Assembly: GCF_000760695.4 (NCBI RefSeq)
Contig: NZ_JHEG04000001.1
Coordinates: 6,206,204 to 6,270,203 of the forward strand
DNA length: 64,000 nt
Source of the DNA: Tolypothrix bouteillei VB521301
Lineage (GTDB): Bacteria; Cyanobacteriota; Cyanobacteriia; Cyanobacteriales; Nostocaceae
Direction of reading: 5' to 3'
Part shown: positions 27,160-36,873 of the stretch, in pieces
Layout of the letters: the number at the start of each line of letters is the position of its first letter
How positions within the stretch are numbered: position 1 is the stretch's first letter
Program-made: the position numbers and the translations under genes
Notes under the pieces: model-generated
What the model saw: only the letters and a program-made list of their open reading frames with translations
Told to the model about the DNA's origin: nothing
Databases searched by the model: none

Positions 27160-28731
27160 ATGAATACAGCAAATTTTCCATGGCTGACGACGATTATTCT
27201 TTTCCCGATAGCGGCGTCACTGCTAGTTCCCTTGATTCCTGATAAAGAAGGCAAAACAGTGCGCTGGTATGCCCTAATCGTAGGGTTGATAGATTTTGCA
27301 TTGATTGTTTACGCTTTTTACAACGGATACGACTTCTCCAATCCAGACTTACAGTTATTTGAGAGTTACAGCTGGATTCCGCAACTCGGTTTGAATTGGT
27401 CGGTAGGGGCAGATGGTTTGTCTATGCCCCTTATTATTTTGACTGGATTCATTACCACACTGGCGATGCTAGCAGCATGGCCCGTGACGCTTAAGCCAAG
27501 GTTGTTTTACTTCTTGATGCTAGCGATGTACGGCGGACAGATTGCCGTATTCGCAGTACAGGATATACTCCTGTTTTTCTTGGTTTGGGAATTGGAATTG
27601 GTGCCAGTTTATATACTGCTTTCCATTTGGGGCGGTAAAAAACGGCAATATGCGGCAACCAAGTTTATTTTGTACACTGCAGGTGGTTCGCTGTTTATCT
27701 TGATTGCTGGTTTAACAATGGCATTTCACGGCGGTACTGTCACTTTTGACATGCAAGCGCTGGCTGCCAAAGATTATGCAATCAACCTGCAACTGTGGCT
27801 TTACGCTGCGTTTTTGATTGCTTATGCAGTCAAACTGCCAATTTTCCCTTTGCATACGTGGTTACCAGATGCTCACGGTGAAGCAACAGCCCCAGTACAT
27901 ATGTTGTTGGCTGGTGTTCTGTTGAAAATGGGCGGTTATGCTTTGATTCGCATGAATGCCCAAATGCTACCAGATGCCCATGTCATATTTGCTCCGGTGT
28001 TGGTGATTTTGGGTATTGTAAATATTATTTACGCTGCCCTCACATCATTTGCCCAACGCAATCTGAAACGGAAGATTGCCTACTCCTCAATTTCTCACAT
28101 GGGCTTTGTGGCCATTGGTATTGCTTCCTTCACCGACTTGGGTTTGAATGGAGCCATGCTGCAAATGGTTTCTCACGGTTTGATTGGAGCGAGTTTGTTC
28201 TTCTTAGTGGGAGCCACTTACGATCGCACCCACACCCTCATGCTGGATGAAATGGGTGGTGTTGGGAAGAAAATGGGTAAGATGTTCGCCATGTGGACAA
28301 CTTGTTCTTTGGCATCCCTAGCATTACCTGGAATGAGTGGTTTTGTCGCTGAGTTGATGATTTTTGTTGGGTTTTCCACCAGTGACGCCTATAACCCCAC
28401 CTTTAAGGTTATTGTGGTGTTCTTGATGGCAGTAGGAGTTATTTTGACTCCGATTTATCTGCTGTCCATGCTGCGGGAAATTTTCTACGGCAAAGAGAAC
28501 GAAGAATTAGTGGCTCATCAAAAACTGATCGATGCCGAACCCCGCGAAATCTTTATCATTGCCTGCTTGTTAGTACCAATTATCGGTATTGGATTGTATC
28601 CGAAGTTGCTAACTCAGGTCTACGATGCAAGCACCGTACAGCTAACAGCACGCTTGAGAGATTCCATACCCGCTTTGGCAGACGAAAAAGCGCCTGCGGT
28701 ATCGTTTAATGCGCCTGCGATTGGAAATTAA
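27160..28731 (+). CDS. ndhD1: NDH-1 subunit NdhD1 (NuoM-like proton-pumping subunit)
   Basis: The product is 523 residues with about 14 membrane helices. Family markers are [46 protein letters not shown]-like [19 protein letters not shown] and [12 protein letters not shown]. Conserved Glu (WELELVP) and Lys residues of the proton channel are present. With NdhF1 it forms the membrane arm of the respiratory and cyclic NDH-1L complex. GTG at 27157 immediately precedes the chosen ATG. A clear terminator follows at 28762. Confidence 0.95.
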   Translation: MNTANFPWLTTIILFPIAASLLVPLIPDKEGKTVRWYALIVGLIDFALIVYAFYNGYDFSNPDLQLFESYSWIPQLGLNWSVGADGLSMPLIILTGFITTLAMLAAWPVTLKPRLFYFLMLAMYGGQIAVFAVQDILLFFLVWELELVPVYILLSIWGGKKRQYAATKFILYTAGGSLFILIAGLTMAFHGGTVTFDMQALAAKDYAINLQLWLYAAFLIAYAVKLPIFPLHTWLPDAHGEATAPVHMLLAGVLLKMGGYALIRMNAQMLPDAHVIFAPVLVILGIVNIIYAALTSFAQRNLKRKIAYSSISHMGFVAIGIASFTDLGLNGAMLQMVSHGLIGASLFFLVGATYDRTHTLMLDEMGGVGKKMGKMFAMWTTCSLASLALPGMSGFVAELMIFVGFSTSDAYNPTFKVIVVFLMAVGVILTPIYLLSMLREIFYGKENEELVAHQKLIDAEPREIFIIACLLVPIIGIGLYPKLLTQVYDASTVQLTARLRDSIPALADEKAPAVSFNAPAIGN

Positions 28732-28761
28732 ATGTTCGATTTTCCATCAATTTGATGTTTA

Positions 28762-28790
28762 AGGCAGGGACAAAAACCTGCCTTTTTTTT
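28762..28790 (+). terminator. Rho-independent terminator after ndhD1
   Basis: The stem AGGCAGG/CCTGCCT, with loop GACAAAAA, is followed directly by a run of eight T. This is a textbook terminator, about 30 bases after the ndhD1 stop. Confidence 0.9.
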
Positions 28791-28899
28791 GACTGCAAAA
28801 TTTCTGGATTTGTAGGGCTGATGGGCGCGATCTAGCGATCGCTTACGTTAAGGCTCTCTGTTCTCAATTAGCTCTAGCTAAGGAGCTGTTAGCGAAATA

Positions 28900-30495
28900 T
28901 CAAATATCTAAACCTTGGACTGATAATTCAGGTGGATGTTCTACAGTAAATTGGTAATATATCTCTTGCTTTGCTTCAGGTGCTAGAGTCAAAACCCATT
29001 CCAATATTCCCATCTCACCTAATTGAATTTGCGGATTGCTGCGAGTAAGGCGGGGTTTGATTTGCTCGTTACGGCTCACCGGTAGTTGTTCGGTAAGTTT
29101 TAACAATATTTCTTGATGCAATAAGTTAGTAATTATAATCCGATAACCGTAAGTAATCCTGCGATTGTTACCTATTAACTTTTTATCGACCTGACGCTCA
29201 ACTAACTCACGTTCGATGTTTAAACTTTCATCAATACCTAAGTTCAGTTTGAACTCTTGATCGGGTGCAGTATTTTTTAATCGAGTTGTTCCTACAAAAG
29301 TATTGTCACGAAAAATATTTGCTTTGCCTGCTAGTAAAGTTGCTCCATTTGTGCTGTTGCTTGCGTTTGCTTGTAAATAGGCAAAACTTACCAAACGGGG
29401 TGTGGCTACATACTCAAATTGACAGGGATAATCATCGTTGAAAATTGTCGTTTTATGAGGTGCGCCGTCACTGGGAATGTGACCGCTATTATTTAATTTA
29501 AAATTAACTGCACTTCCTTGTCTGGAAATTTCTGCTACCGCGCTTTCGGCGTCAACAAAGTTTTCTTGCGATCGCTCGGTGTCGTTATGATTATTTTCTG
29601 GAGTAGGTGATGCCATAGCGGCTCCCGGTGTCAGTCGGTGCATGGCTCTTGGACGCAAGAGATTTTCAGGGGGACTAGATACATCTATAAACCAAGGTTC
29701 TGGTTTGGGTGGAAGCGTTCCCAGCCCTGGTTTTGCTGTAGAGAGGGTTAAATCCACACAATTCCAATCTTCTCCAGTACTTTGGCTGACTTCTGCTAAG
29801 TAATTGAGGTTGAGGAAACGGCTGTTGGTATTGACCGTTAAATCGTAAAGTGGAACCCAGGTTGCACGACGAACGATGTAGGACACTTCTAATTCAAAAT
29901 CACCCGCACCTTCCGGTTCTACCGCTACGGTCAAGCAAAAATTTTCTTGAGCGTGAGAAGTTTGAATTTGTTGTACCTGTTGGCGGAGAATTTCTAACTG
30001 CTTGTCTAGTTCTTGCTGTTGAACCTTATAATCTCCTGTTGCAATGGCATACTCAGCATATTGACTGCCTAAAAAGTTCAAGAAATCCAAAGTTTCGCTA
30101 GAACTGAGGTTTTTTCGTGACAAGCTCTGTGCGAAAGGTTCCTCTGTTTTCTCTCGCAAACCTTCTAAAAATTTAGATTGCAAATCTAAAGCATGAATTT
30201 GAGCTTCTAAAAAGCGGTATTCTGCTTCCATCTGTTGGATTTGCCCCTTCAATTGTACAAGCCGAGTCGTTGCTGGTTCGGATGAAAAGACTCTTTCTAC
30301 GCTCACTTGTGATAGGCGTACCGCCACCTTACCCCTACCGCTTACCCTGACCGATTCTGCATCTAAAGTATCGGGTAATTTGTTAACGATTAATTCCCGT
30401 TCAAGCCCTGTAAGCGTTACAACACCCCTTCGTGTTACTAGAGCTCGGTCAGTGTAAACTGTCACTGCAACAATTTCAGTTTCTACTGCTGTCAT
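28900..30495 (-). CDS. DUF4139 / MuiA (mucoidy inhibitor A) family protein
   Basis: From the ATG at 30495 (MTAVETEIVAVTVYTDRALV) the product is 531 residues. The N-terminal DUF4140-like segment is followed by a coiled-coil-rich stretch (about 75-185) and a C-terminal DUF4139 beta domain (SYIVRRATWVPLYDLTV, then STGEDWNCVDLTLSTAKP). A Pro/Asn/Ser-rich linker divides the domain at about 290-370. The family was named for an effect on exopolysaccharide; its mechanism is unknown. The open frame extends to 30561, but the upstream residues are unlike the family. It is the one gene in this region without an evident link to carbon uptake. Confidence 0.8.
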   Translation of the reverse strand: MTAVETEIVAVTVYTDRALVTRRGVVTLTGLERELIVNKLPDTLDAESVRVSGRGKVAVRLSQVSVERVFSSEPATTRLVQLKGQIQQMEAEYRFLEAQIHALDLQSKFLEGLREKTEEPFAQSLSRKNLSSSETLDFLNFLGSQYAEYAIATGDYKVQQQELDKQLEILRQQVQQIQTSHAQENFCLTVAVEPEGAGDFELEVSYIVRRATWVPLYDLTVNTNSRFLNLNYLAEVSQSTGEDWNCVDLTLSTAKPGLGTLPPKPEPWFIDVSSPPENLLRPRAMHRLTPGAAMASPTPENNHNDTERSQENFVDAESAVAEISRQGSAVNFKLNNSGHIPSDGAPHKTTIFNDDYPCQFEYVATPRLVSFAYLQANASNSTNGATLLAGKANIFRDNTFVGTTRLKNTAPDQEFKLNLGIDESLNIERELVERQVDKKLIGNNRRITYGYRIIITNLLHQEILLKLTEQLPVSRNEQIKPRLTRSNPQIQLGEMGILEWVLTLAPEAKQEIYYQFTVEHPPELSVQGLDI

Positions 30496-30826
30496 ATTAT
30501 TAAATCGCGCTAAAACGAAGTAAATCAGGGTCAATCGGAGTAAAACTGTATTCATAACCATCAGAGCGATGAATAAGCTTTAAGTGTTTTTGATTGACTC
30601 CGATGCGACGTCTCCGTAAGGAGATACCCGAAGGGACGAGCGTTTGTATAGCCACGATTACGAACATCGTTAGGCTAAAAGAGGTTAGAAAACCGGATTT
30701 GGTATTACATTCCATTTCAAATAGAAATTTGAAATTTAAGAAAGATTGTGAACGACGGTTATCTATCGCTCCCTTTGCACGGTGAAGGAGAGGATCGAAA
30801 AACCCGTCGAACTAGGTTACGAGATT
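30496..30826. other. Intergenic region between cmpR and the MuiA-type gene
   Basis: Both flanking genes are read leftwards, so the gap should hold the promoter of the MuiA-type gene. It contains a small hairpin GTCTCCgtaaGGAGATAC at 30608-30625, embedded in a sequence that recurs widely in cyanobacteria, plus AT-rich DNA. No gene is seen. Confidence 0.5.
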
Positions 30827-31777
30827 TTAAACCTCTGCTTTCAGTTCGCCTTCATTGACCACAGCGTAACTAAAGTCAAGAGTTCGATCTGAAAATTGCT
30901 TTGCAGATTCTAGCAAATACTCAAAATAAGTACGAGCGACGATGGATAACTGTTTTCCTGTAGGGTAAACCATGTACCAATTCCGTAGAATGGGAAAATT
31001 TTCCACATCCAAAACAGTTAAATCTTTGTTCTCAATCAGGGTATGTCGGGAGAGAACGGAAATTCCCAAACCACCTGCGATCGCGTGTTTTATCGCCTCA
31101 TTACTTCCCAATTCTAGTTTGACTTTTACTGTCACACCATGCTCATCAAATAACTTCTGTACGGCTCGCCGCGTACCCGAACCCGGTTCGCGCATAATAA
31201 AAGGTTCCTCAGCCAGACGTTGAATGGGAATATTCGTTTCACCTGCTAAAGGATGATTGATTGGTGCTAGAACAACGAGAGGATTACTTAAAAAAGGTTG
31301 ATAACTGACATCCAAATGTTCGGGTACTTGGCTCATGATGTACAAGTCATCTTGATTCCCGACCATGCGTTCTAGAATGCCTTCATGATTTGTCACTTGC
31401 AGAGAAATATCAATCCCAGGATAGAGTTGACAAAACGGACCCAATAACCTTGGAATAAAATATTTTGCTGTAGTGATGACAGCCAGACGCAATTGTCCTC
31501 GCTTCAGCCCTTTTAAATCCGCCACTTTCATTTCAAATTGAGAGATTGTCTCAAAAATTTGCCGACAGGTGGCGAAGAGTTCCCGTCCTGCTTCCGTCAA
31601 ATATAAACGCTTTCCTACTTGCTCAAATAATGGCAATCCCACCGATTTTGTAAGTTGTTTGATCTGCATGGAGACGGTGGGCTGGGTAAGAAATAGTTCT
31701 TCAGCAGCACGAGTGAAGCTCCCATGACGAGCTGCAGCCTCGAACACCTTCAACTGGTGCAGCGTTGCTTGGTTCAA
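30827..31777 (-). CDS. cmpR: LysR-family regulator CmpR (CcmR/NdhR-like)
   Basis: The 316-residue protein has an N-terminal helix-turn-helix (about 5-62, GSFTRAAEELFLTQPTVSMQ) and an effector domain with the well-conserved stretches AVITTAKYFIPRLLGPFC, IMREPGSGTRRAVQKLFDE and GGLGISVLSRHTL. From memory it matches CmpR, the low-CO2 activator of the cmp bicarbonate transporter genes. It lies upstream of the ccm cluster in reading terms, facing left. CcmR/NdhR is the main alternative name. Its ligands in relatives are small Calvin-cycle or photorespiratory metabolites. Confidence 0.8.
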   Translation of the reverse strand: MNQATLHQLKVFEAAARHGSFTRAAEELFLTQPTVSMQIKQLTKSVGLPLFEQVGKRLYLTEAGRELFATCRQIFETISQFEMKVADLKGLKRGQLRLAVITTAKYFIPRLLGPFCQLYPGIDISLQVTNHEGILERMVGNQDDLYIMSQVPEHLDVSYQPFLSNPLVVLAPINHPLAGETNIPIQRLAEEPFIMREPGSGTRRAVQKLFDEHGVTVKVKLELGSNEAIKHAIAGGLGISVLSRHTLIENKDLTVLDVENFPILRNWYMVYPTGKQLSIVARTYFEYLLESAKQFSDRTLDFSYAVVNEGELKAEV

Positions 31778-32091
31778 GGGGTATTCTCCTCTAATAACAA
31801 CAATAGATATAAATCTAGTATCACTGAATACTTATGATTAATACAGCATTCTTATAGTAAAAGTTATGAGTGATATGTATAGATAAAAATTTATCCCTGT
31901 TATTAGAAGATCGGTATTTTCTTATAGATAAGAACAGCTATTATCAAAGTTAGTCACAAACATTAAGACCCCTTCCAACCAAGGCAGCACACCTTGATGG
32001 TAGTCAACTCAGTTATGAGTTTTGTCATTTATCATTTGTCATTCGTAAAATCAAAGGATTCATGACAAACTCTTAACTTTTTTGTTTCCAA
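31778..32091. promoter_or_regulatory. Gap between ccmO and cmpR
   Basis: The 314-base gap lies after the ccmO stop and before cmpR, so it must hold the cmpR promoter. It is AT-rich and contains short dyads such as TATAGATAAAAATTTATCCC near 31878. I see no terminator with a T-run after ccmO and no further gene. Confidence 0.4.
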
Positions 32092-32910
32092 TTACTCCTC
32101 TATAACTTTCACGGGTAACTCCAAAAGTTCTGCTTCTCCTACTTGTTCTAAATCTGGTAACTCCAAAAGTTCTGCTTCTCCTACTTGTTCTAAATTTGGT
32201 AATTCCAAAAGTTCTGCTTCTCCTACTTGTTCCTTGAAACTGATTGGCAAATTCAAAGGCTGACGTTCCTCTACCCAACAACTCGCCACTGGTAGGGTTT
32301 CCTCCAACTCATCTAGTGGTCTGGGAATAACCATGACTGCATTTAATTCCCCAATACGTTCTGCTTCATACATCCCAACTTCTACTGCTACGGCTACATT
32401 CGCAACAGACCCTCGAATAATAGCGGTACACAAACCCGCACCAATTTTTTCATAGGCTGCTAATTGTACATCAGCCGCTTTGAGCATTGCATCCGCAGCC
32501 CCCACCATTGCTGGAAAACCCCGCGTTTCTACCAAACCTATGGCTAGGTTGCTCAAGCGACTGTAGCTATCTCCTTGTGAAAGTACGCTAAAGCGTTTGG
32601 AAATAGGTAGTATCACTTCCAAATTAGGGAAGGGTCGAGGAATCACCAGGCTAGAAACTTGCTGGTGCATTTGTTCGCCAACTTGAACCCCAGTCTCTAC
32701 CGCCAAACGTACATCAGCGATCGCACCTCTAACAATAGCAGTACAATAACCGCCGCCTATTTTTTCATATCCTACTAGGTGAACCCCAGCAGATTTCAGC
32801 ATATTATCTGCTATGCCCACTATTGCCGGAAAACTTTCAGTAGAAACTAGTCCTAAGGCAGTATCTTTGAAGTCATTTTGACGGTATGATGCCTGCATTT
32901 TCTTTGTCAA
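32092..32910 (-). CDS. ccmO: Carboxysome shell protein CcmO (tandem BMC domains)
   Basis: The 272-residue product carries two bacterial-microcompartment domains, at about 17-103 (ALGLVSTESFPAIVGIADN) and 122-207 (AIGLVETRGFPAMVGAADAM), as expected for CcmO, an essential beta-carboxysome shell component. The C-terminal tail is unusual: the unit EQVGEAELLELP occurs three times with a 14-residue period (227-266), encoded by near-identical 42-bp DNA repeats at 32113-32232. It is the last gene of the leftward ccm series, 111 bases after ccmN. Confidence 0.92.
   Translation of the reverse strand: MTKKMQASYRQNDFKDTALGLVSTESFPAIVGIADNMLKSAGVHLVGYEKIGGGYCTAIVRGAIADVRLAVETGVQVGEQMHQQVSSLVIPRPFPNLEVILPISKRFSVLSQGDSYSRLSNLAIGLVETRGFPAMVGAADAMLKAADVQLAAYEKIGAGLCTAIIRGSVANVAVAVEVGMYEAERIGELNAVMVIPRPLDELEETLPVASCWVEERQPLNLPISFKEQVGEAELLELPNLEQVGEAELLELPDLEQVGEAELLELPVKVIEE
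32113..32232 (-). repeat. Three 42-bp tandem repeats in the ccmO 3' end
   Basis: The plus-strand unit begins GGTAACTCCAAAAGTTCTGC and recurs three times with a few substitutions, keeping the ccmO frame. The near identity implies recent expansion by slippage or recombination. Confidence 0.9.
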
Positions 32911-33021
32911 TCTTTGATTATATGGGTCTTTGTGAATAGTCTATTGTGAGTTGTGCTTTCATTGCTTGCACACAACAACTAGAACTTCTTCAGCGTGACC
33001 GTCATGTACTACTAGGGTAGC

Positions 33022-33612
33022 TCAAGGATTTTTTTTGTGGGGGAACAATGTAATCATCAGCTGTTGTATATTTTGTTGCCCGTAAATAAAAGTACCAGTA
33101 CCCGTTGATGAATTGGTAGAAGTTTCTTCTGTAGTGGTAGGGGCAGGGGAATCAGGATTGGCTGGCGGTTGCTCTAACTCCGTACTACTAGAACTTGAAG
33201 GACTTGCAGACAGTTGTGGCTCTTCTGTATCACCAATCAGTTCGGCTCCTAAAGTCATGCGGCGGCTGCTATCTCCAATAACTGACCCAGGCGCAACAAC
33301 TTGTCCGGAGTCAACAGAACAATTGAAAACAGTTGTTGCTGCTCCTATACAGGCATTTGCTCCTATTTTCCCTTGTCCAACCATTAGGAAACCAGCCCCA
33401 AGGTTTGCGCCTGCTCCCACCTCCAGGATTCCTTCATGAACTTGGAGAATAGACCCCATGCCAATACAGACCCCCGAACCAATAATAATTTTGCTGTTTG
33501 GAGCCGCTTGAAGTATCACACCAGGTGCAATAACAGCACTTGGATGAATAATCACCTCGCCACCAATATAAGAATCAAAGCTATCCCTCAGGCGCAGTGG
33601 TGGCACTGACAT
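33022..33612 (-). CDS. ccmN: Carboxysome assembly protein CcmN
   Basis: The 196-residue protein has a left-handed beta-helix of hexapeptide repeats (about 17-125). A low-complexity Ser/Pro/Thr linker follows (129-172). The C-terminal amphipathic encapsulation peptide (about 175-193, FIYGQQNIQQLMITLFPH) is the part that in relatives binds shell proteins, while the helix binds CcmM. The product therefore bridges cargo and shell. The linker is Ser-rich, with six Ser in a near-run. It lies 131 bases after ccmM. Confidence 0.9.
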   Translation of the reverse strand: MSVPPLRLRDSFDSYIGGEVIIHPSAVIAPGVILQAAPNSKIIIGSGVCIGMGSILQVHEGILEVGAGANLGAGFLMVGQGKIGANACIGAATTVFNCSVDSGQVVAPGSVIGDSSRRMTLGAELIGDTEEPQLSASPSSSSSTELEQPPANPDSPAPTTTEETSTNSSTGTGTFIYGQQNIQQLMITLFPHKKNP

Positions 33613-33743
33613 GGTAACTGTAACCTCTAAAATTTTGCTTCGAGGGGGAGTGGAGAAGAGTGAGAGATTGGGGGAAGATGAAGTAGAATTTCCTCCCTTA
33701 TCTACCTTGTCCCCCTTGTCCCGCTATCTCCTCGTCCCCCAAA

Positions 33744-35426
33744 CTACGGACGTTGAATAATCACCTCTGCCACACGACGCTTGCCTTTGGGGTCAATACC
33801 AACCAAGCGCACGTATTCTCCTGGATACTCTGCAAGGAAAGCTTCCAATGCTGCTGCTGCTTGTGATGCGGAGTTAGCCTCAATTTGTCCGCAGCTAGAC
33901 CAAGAACCAATGCGGAATCGACGTTGATCTACGTGTTCGGCACTAATTTTGTACCCACTAGCAATGAGATGTCGCAGCTGGTCGAGAGCTTCAGAACTTA
34001 AACGAGTACTGGTTGCTGATGAGGTTGGTGTGGAGTAACTTGAGGAGGAGGAGTAGCTTGAGGAAGATGCACTAGAGCCTGAACTCGAGGAGCTAATTGA
34101 AGAAACTGGATCGCCCGGTCTTTGAATGATGGTTTCTAGCACCCGACGCTTGGCTTTGGGGTCAATCCCAATCAGCCGCACGTATTCACCTTGGTGACTG
34201 CTCATGCATTCTTCTAACGCAGCAACTACCTCTGTTGTACTTGTTGCACTTACGGGGGTACAGCTTTGCCAAGAACCCGTGCGGAAGCGCCGCTCATCTA
34301 CGTGTTCCATGCCAATTTTATAACCTTGGTTTAATAACTGGCTGATTTGCTGTGTAATGTCACCGTTGATTTTGTTGCTACTACTAGTGCTCGTACCGTT
34401 GCTGTTACCGTTACCGTTGTAGCTGCTATTGCTTGTTGATGTAGGGGCTTTAAAAGTAGAAGATGTGCTTGCTACTCCATCGGGACGCTGTATTATCGTT
34501 TCTAACACGCGCCGTCTGCCATTGGGGTCAATCCCAAACAGGCGTACATATTCTCCCGAGTGATCGCTCAGACAACCTTCCAAAAGTGCGATCGCATCCC
34601 TCACCGATCTCGCTTCTATAGGTTGACAACTTTGCCAAGAGCCTGTACGGAAACGTCTTTGATCCACATGCTCCGTGCCAATTTTGTACCCTTGCTCCAA
34701 CAGGTAGCGTACCTGTTCTACTGTTTCAGCACCCAAGCTACTGCTCGCCACGTCATTACTCCTTTCTAAACCGTTAACACCGTTGCTTGTATAAGATTTA
34801 TCTAACTCGTCTCTAACTCTTCTAATACACTTACTATCTGCGGCACAAAGATAGCCAGACCGTAAAGCCTGATTAATACCTACAACATGATGGGCAAAAT
34901 GCTTATCTTGGTCTTGCACATCAGGCAAGCGGTCTGCTTGTTGCTGAGTAGTAATAATTGCTCCAGAAGGTACGTATTTGCCAGGAGGAATTTCCACATC
35001 TTGGATCAAAGCGTGCATCATGACAATGCAACCAGCCCCTACCCGAGCGTTAAAGACTGTTGAGCGAAAGCCGATAAAGCAGCTGTCTCCAACATAGGCG
35101 GGTCCGTGAATGAGAGCCATATGAGTAATAGACGCATTGCTACCAATCCATACTGAATACTCATTCTGGTCGTCACCAATGACCCGTCCTTGTTCCAATC
35201 CATGAACAACAACACCATCCTGCAGGTTAGTATTCTCACCTATATAAAAAGGTGTACCCTCATCTGCCCGAACAGAAGTGCTTGGTGCAACAATCACATT
35301 AGCACCGACACGTACATCTCCAATAATGTTAGAAAATGGGTGTACAAAGGCACTTTCATGGATTTTTGGTTCAGATAAACTTCTCGACCACGGGGTAGGG
35401 GGTGCCGCCGTGCTGGTAACTGCCAT
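33744..35426 (-). CDS. ccmM: Carboxysome organiser CcmM (gamma-CA domain plus three Rubisco SSU-like modules)
   Basis: The 560-residue protein starts with a gamma-carbonic-anhydrase domain. His75, His102 and His107 match the zinc ligands known from thermophilic CcmM, and Cys194 and Cys200 match its regulatory disulfide at identical numbering. This domain is therefore probably an active, redox-gated enzyme. Three SSUL modules follow (about 235-310, 350-430, 475-560), each with GYKI, HVD(Q/E)RRFR and GEYVRL, which bind Rubisco. The Cys pair 18 residues apart is kept in modules 1 and 2, but module 3 has lost the second Cys. Linkers are very Ser/Thr-rich. An internal start for CcmM35 is listed separately. 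Confidence 0.96.
   Translation of the reverse strand: MAVTSTAAPPTPWSRSLSEPKIHESAFVHPFSNIIGDVRVGANVIVAPSTSVRADEGTPFYIGENTNLQDGVVVHGLEQGRVIGDDQNEYSVWIGSNASITHMALIHGPAYVGDSCFIGFRSTVFNARVGAGCIVMMHALIQDVEIPPGKYVPSGAIITTQQQADRLPDVQDQDKHFAHHVVGINQALRSGYLCAADSKCIRRVRDELDKSYTSNGVNGLERSNDVASSSLGAETVEQVRYLLEQGYKIGTEHVDQRRFRTGSWQSCQPIEARSVRDAIALLEGCLSDHSGEYVRLFGIDPNGRRRVLETIIQRPDGVASTSSTFKAPTSTSNSSYNGNGNSNGTSTSSSNKINGDITQQISQLLNQGYKIGMEHVDERRFRTGSWQSCTPVSATSTTEVVAALEECMSSHQGEYVRLIGIDPKAKRRVLETIIQRPGDPVSSISSSSSGSSASSSSYSSSSSYSTPTSSATSTRLSSEALDQLRHLIASGYKISAEHVDQRRFRIGSWSSCGQIEANSASQAAAALEAFLAEYPGEYVRLVGIDPKGKRRVAEVIIQRP
34749..34765 (-). promoter_or_regulatory. Internal ribosome-binding site and GTG start for CcmM35
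   Basis: On the minus strand AAAGGAG (34759-34765) precedes an in-frame GTG (34751-34749) by seven bases. Translation from this GTG begins [14 protein letters not shown] and gives 335 residues covering all three SSUL modules, without the carbonic-anhydrase domain. This fits the short CcmM form known from an internal GTG in Synechococcus. Confidence 0.8.
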
Positions 35427-35439
35427 TGCGCTTATTCCT

Positions 35440-35619
35440 CCTCTAATTGTGTTAATCGCTAATTGCTAATTGTTAGTTGCTAATTGATAATCGCTAATTG
35501 TTAAGCGCTAATTGTTCCATCAGCCATTAGCCATTAGCCATTAGCCCTTCCTTGTTCGCCAGTCGCCAGGGCGCGGGAAACCCGCCTGCAGCGCTGGACT
35601 CACTATTAGCCATTAGCAA
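35440..35619. repeat. ccmM-ccmL gap: GCTAATT heptamers plus GC-rich palindrome
   Basis: Direct GCTAATTG/GTTAGTTG-type units cover 35455-35515, then TTAGCCA units, then a copy of TTCGCCAGTCGCCAGGGCGC GGGAAACCCGCC (35555-35590). This last sequence matches 18181-18230. The insertion widens a gap that would otherwise be short inside the ccm operon. Confidence 0.75.
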
Positions 35620-35922
35620 CTACCTATACTGATCTTTTTTGCTGTAAATCAGCCGCTCTTCTACGTGGACTGTATCAATGATTGCCACGACGGCTGCATC
35701 TACAGGACGTTGCTCATTTCCTAGAATTTGACGGGCAGCACTGCCACGACAAACCAGTACCCACTCATCTACTCCAGCACCCACACTATCAGCTGCTACC
35801 TCGTATTCTTGCTGAATACGCCCTTCTTCATCTACTAATTGCAACAGCAGTAGTTTGACACCCCTCAGACTTGGATCTTTTTGCGTGCTCACTACTGTGC
35901 CGCGAACTTTTGCAATTTGCAT
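35620..35922 (-). CDS. ccmL: Carboxysome vertex protein CcmL
   Basis: The 100-residue protein is a pentameric BMC vertex subunit (EutN/CcmL family), with MQIAKVRGTVVSTQKD, GVKLLLLQLVDEEG and the pore-side VGAGVDEWVLVCRGSAAR. It caps the twelve vertices of the icosahedral shell. Its start lies six bases after the ccmK1 stop, so translational coupling is likely. Confidence 0.96.
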   Translation of the reverse strand: MQIAKVRGTVVSTQKDPSLRGVKLLLLQLVDEEGRIQQEYEVAADSVGAGVDEWVLVCRGSAARQILGNEQRPVDAAVVAIIDTVHVEERLIYSKKDQYR

Positions 35923-35928
35923 TACGCG

Positions 35929-36276
35929 TTATGGTCTTCTACCACCAAAGGGACGAATCGCATTAACATTTTCGCGGAATTGCTCTACATCTTCGGTGTA
36001 TCGAATAGGTAGAACATACTCCAAGTTTTCGTGAGGACGAGCAATGATGTGTGTAGACAAAACTTGTCCGCCATTGACTCGCTTTACGGATTCCACTCCA
36101 GCAGAAACAGAAGCTTGTACTTCCGAAACATCCCCCCGAACAATAACTGTTACACGACCACTTCCAATTTTCTCATAGCCTACCAAGGTTACACGAGCTG
36201 CTTTGACCATTGCGTCTGCTGCTTCTACAACCGCCGGAAAGCCCAGCGTTTCAACCATTCCTACTGCAATTGACAT
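35929..36276 (-). CDS. ccmK1: Carboxysome shell hexamer CcmK1
   Basis: From the ATG at 36276 ([18 protein letters not shown]) the product is 115 residues, a single BMC domain with the pore loop [10 protein letters not shown] longer C-terminal tail ([16 protein letters not shown]) distinguishes it from CcmK2, as in other beta-cyanobacteria. Hexamers tile the shell facets. The open frame begins 12 codons earlier with residues unlike the family. It is about 290 bases after ccmK2. Confidence 0.94.
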   Translation of the reverse strand: MSIAVGMVETLGFPAVVEAADAMVKAARVTLVGYEKIGSGRVTVIVRGDVSEVQASVSAGVESVKRVNGGQVLSTHIIARPHENLEYVLPIRYTEDVEQFRENVNAIRPFGGRRP

Positions 36277-36564
36277 GAATTTTGTTCCTCTATGCTTAAA
36301 AAATGAACACAAAACTTATCGACAAGAAATCATCGCCGATAAAATTTTAGATTTTGGATTGAAGGTTCTAAATTTCAGACCTAACGTCTATGCTGTTGAC
36401 CAACTTGCTCCTGAGCTTAGCCCCGCATTTCACCAACCCAGCTTCTTTGAGTTTAGTCTACAAGATATCAGTCTTTGGATTACCCCAAGACCGCACTGCT
36501 CTAGACAACGCAGTAACTCCAAAATCTCAAATCCCCCAATCCAAAATTTACTCATCCAAAATTC

Positions 36565-36873
36565 CTAAGTTCGGAATTGCTCCACTGCTTCGGTGTAGCG
36601 GATGGGCAAGACGTATTCTAGGTTTTCATGGGGACGGGCAATAATGTGAGTGGATACAACCTCACCGCCATTGACTCTTCTGGCTGCTTCAACTCCCGCA
36701 GCAACTGAAGCTTGTACTTCAGATACATCTCCGCGAACGATTACAGTAACCCGAGCACTGCCGATTTTTTCATACCCTACTAAAGTGACGCGAGCGGCTT
36801 TCACCATCGCATCTGCGGCTTCCACTACTGCTGGAAACCCCTTTGTTTCAATCATCCCAACTGCAATTGGCAT
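36565..36873 (-). CDS. ccmK2: Carboxysome shell hexamer CcmK2
   Basis: The 102-residue BMC protein [18 protein letters not shown]... has pore loop KIGSARVTV and ends at VEQFRT. It is the first gene of the leftward ccm series and very similar to CcmK1 over ~100 residues. The order ccmK2-ccmK1-ccmL-ccmM-ccmN matches the usual beta-cyanobacterial cluster. Confidence 0.95.
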   Translation of the reverse strand: MPIAVGMIETKGFPAVVEAADAMVKAARVTLVGYEKIGSARVTVIVRGDVSEVQASVAAGVEAARRVNGGEVVSTHIIARPHENLEYVLPIRYTEAVEQFRT

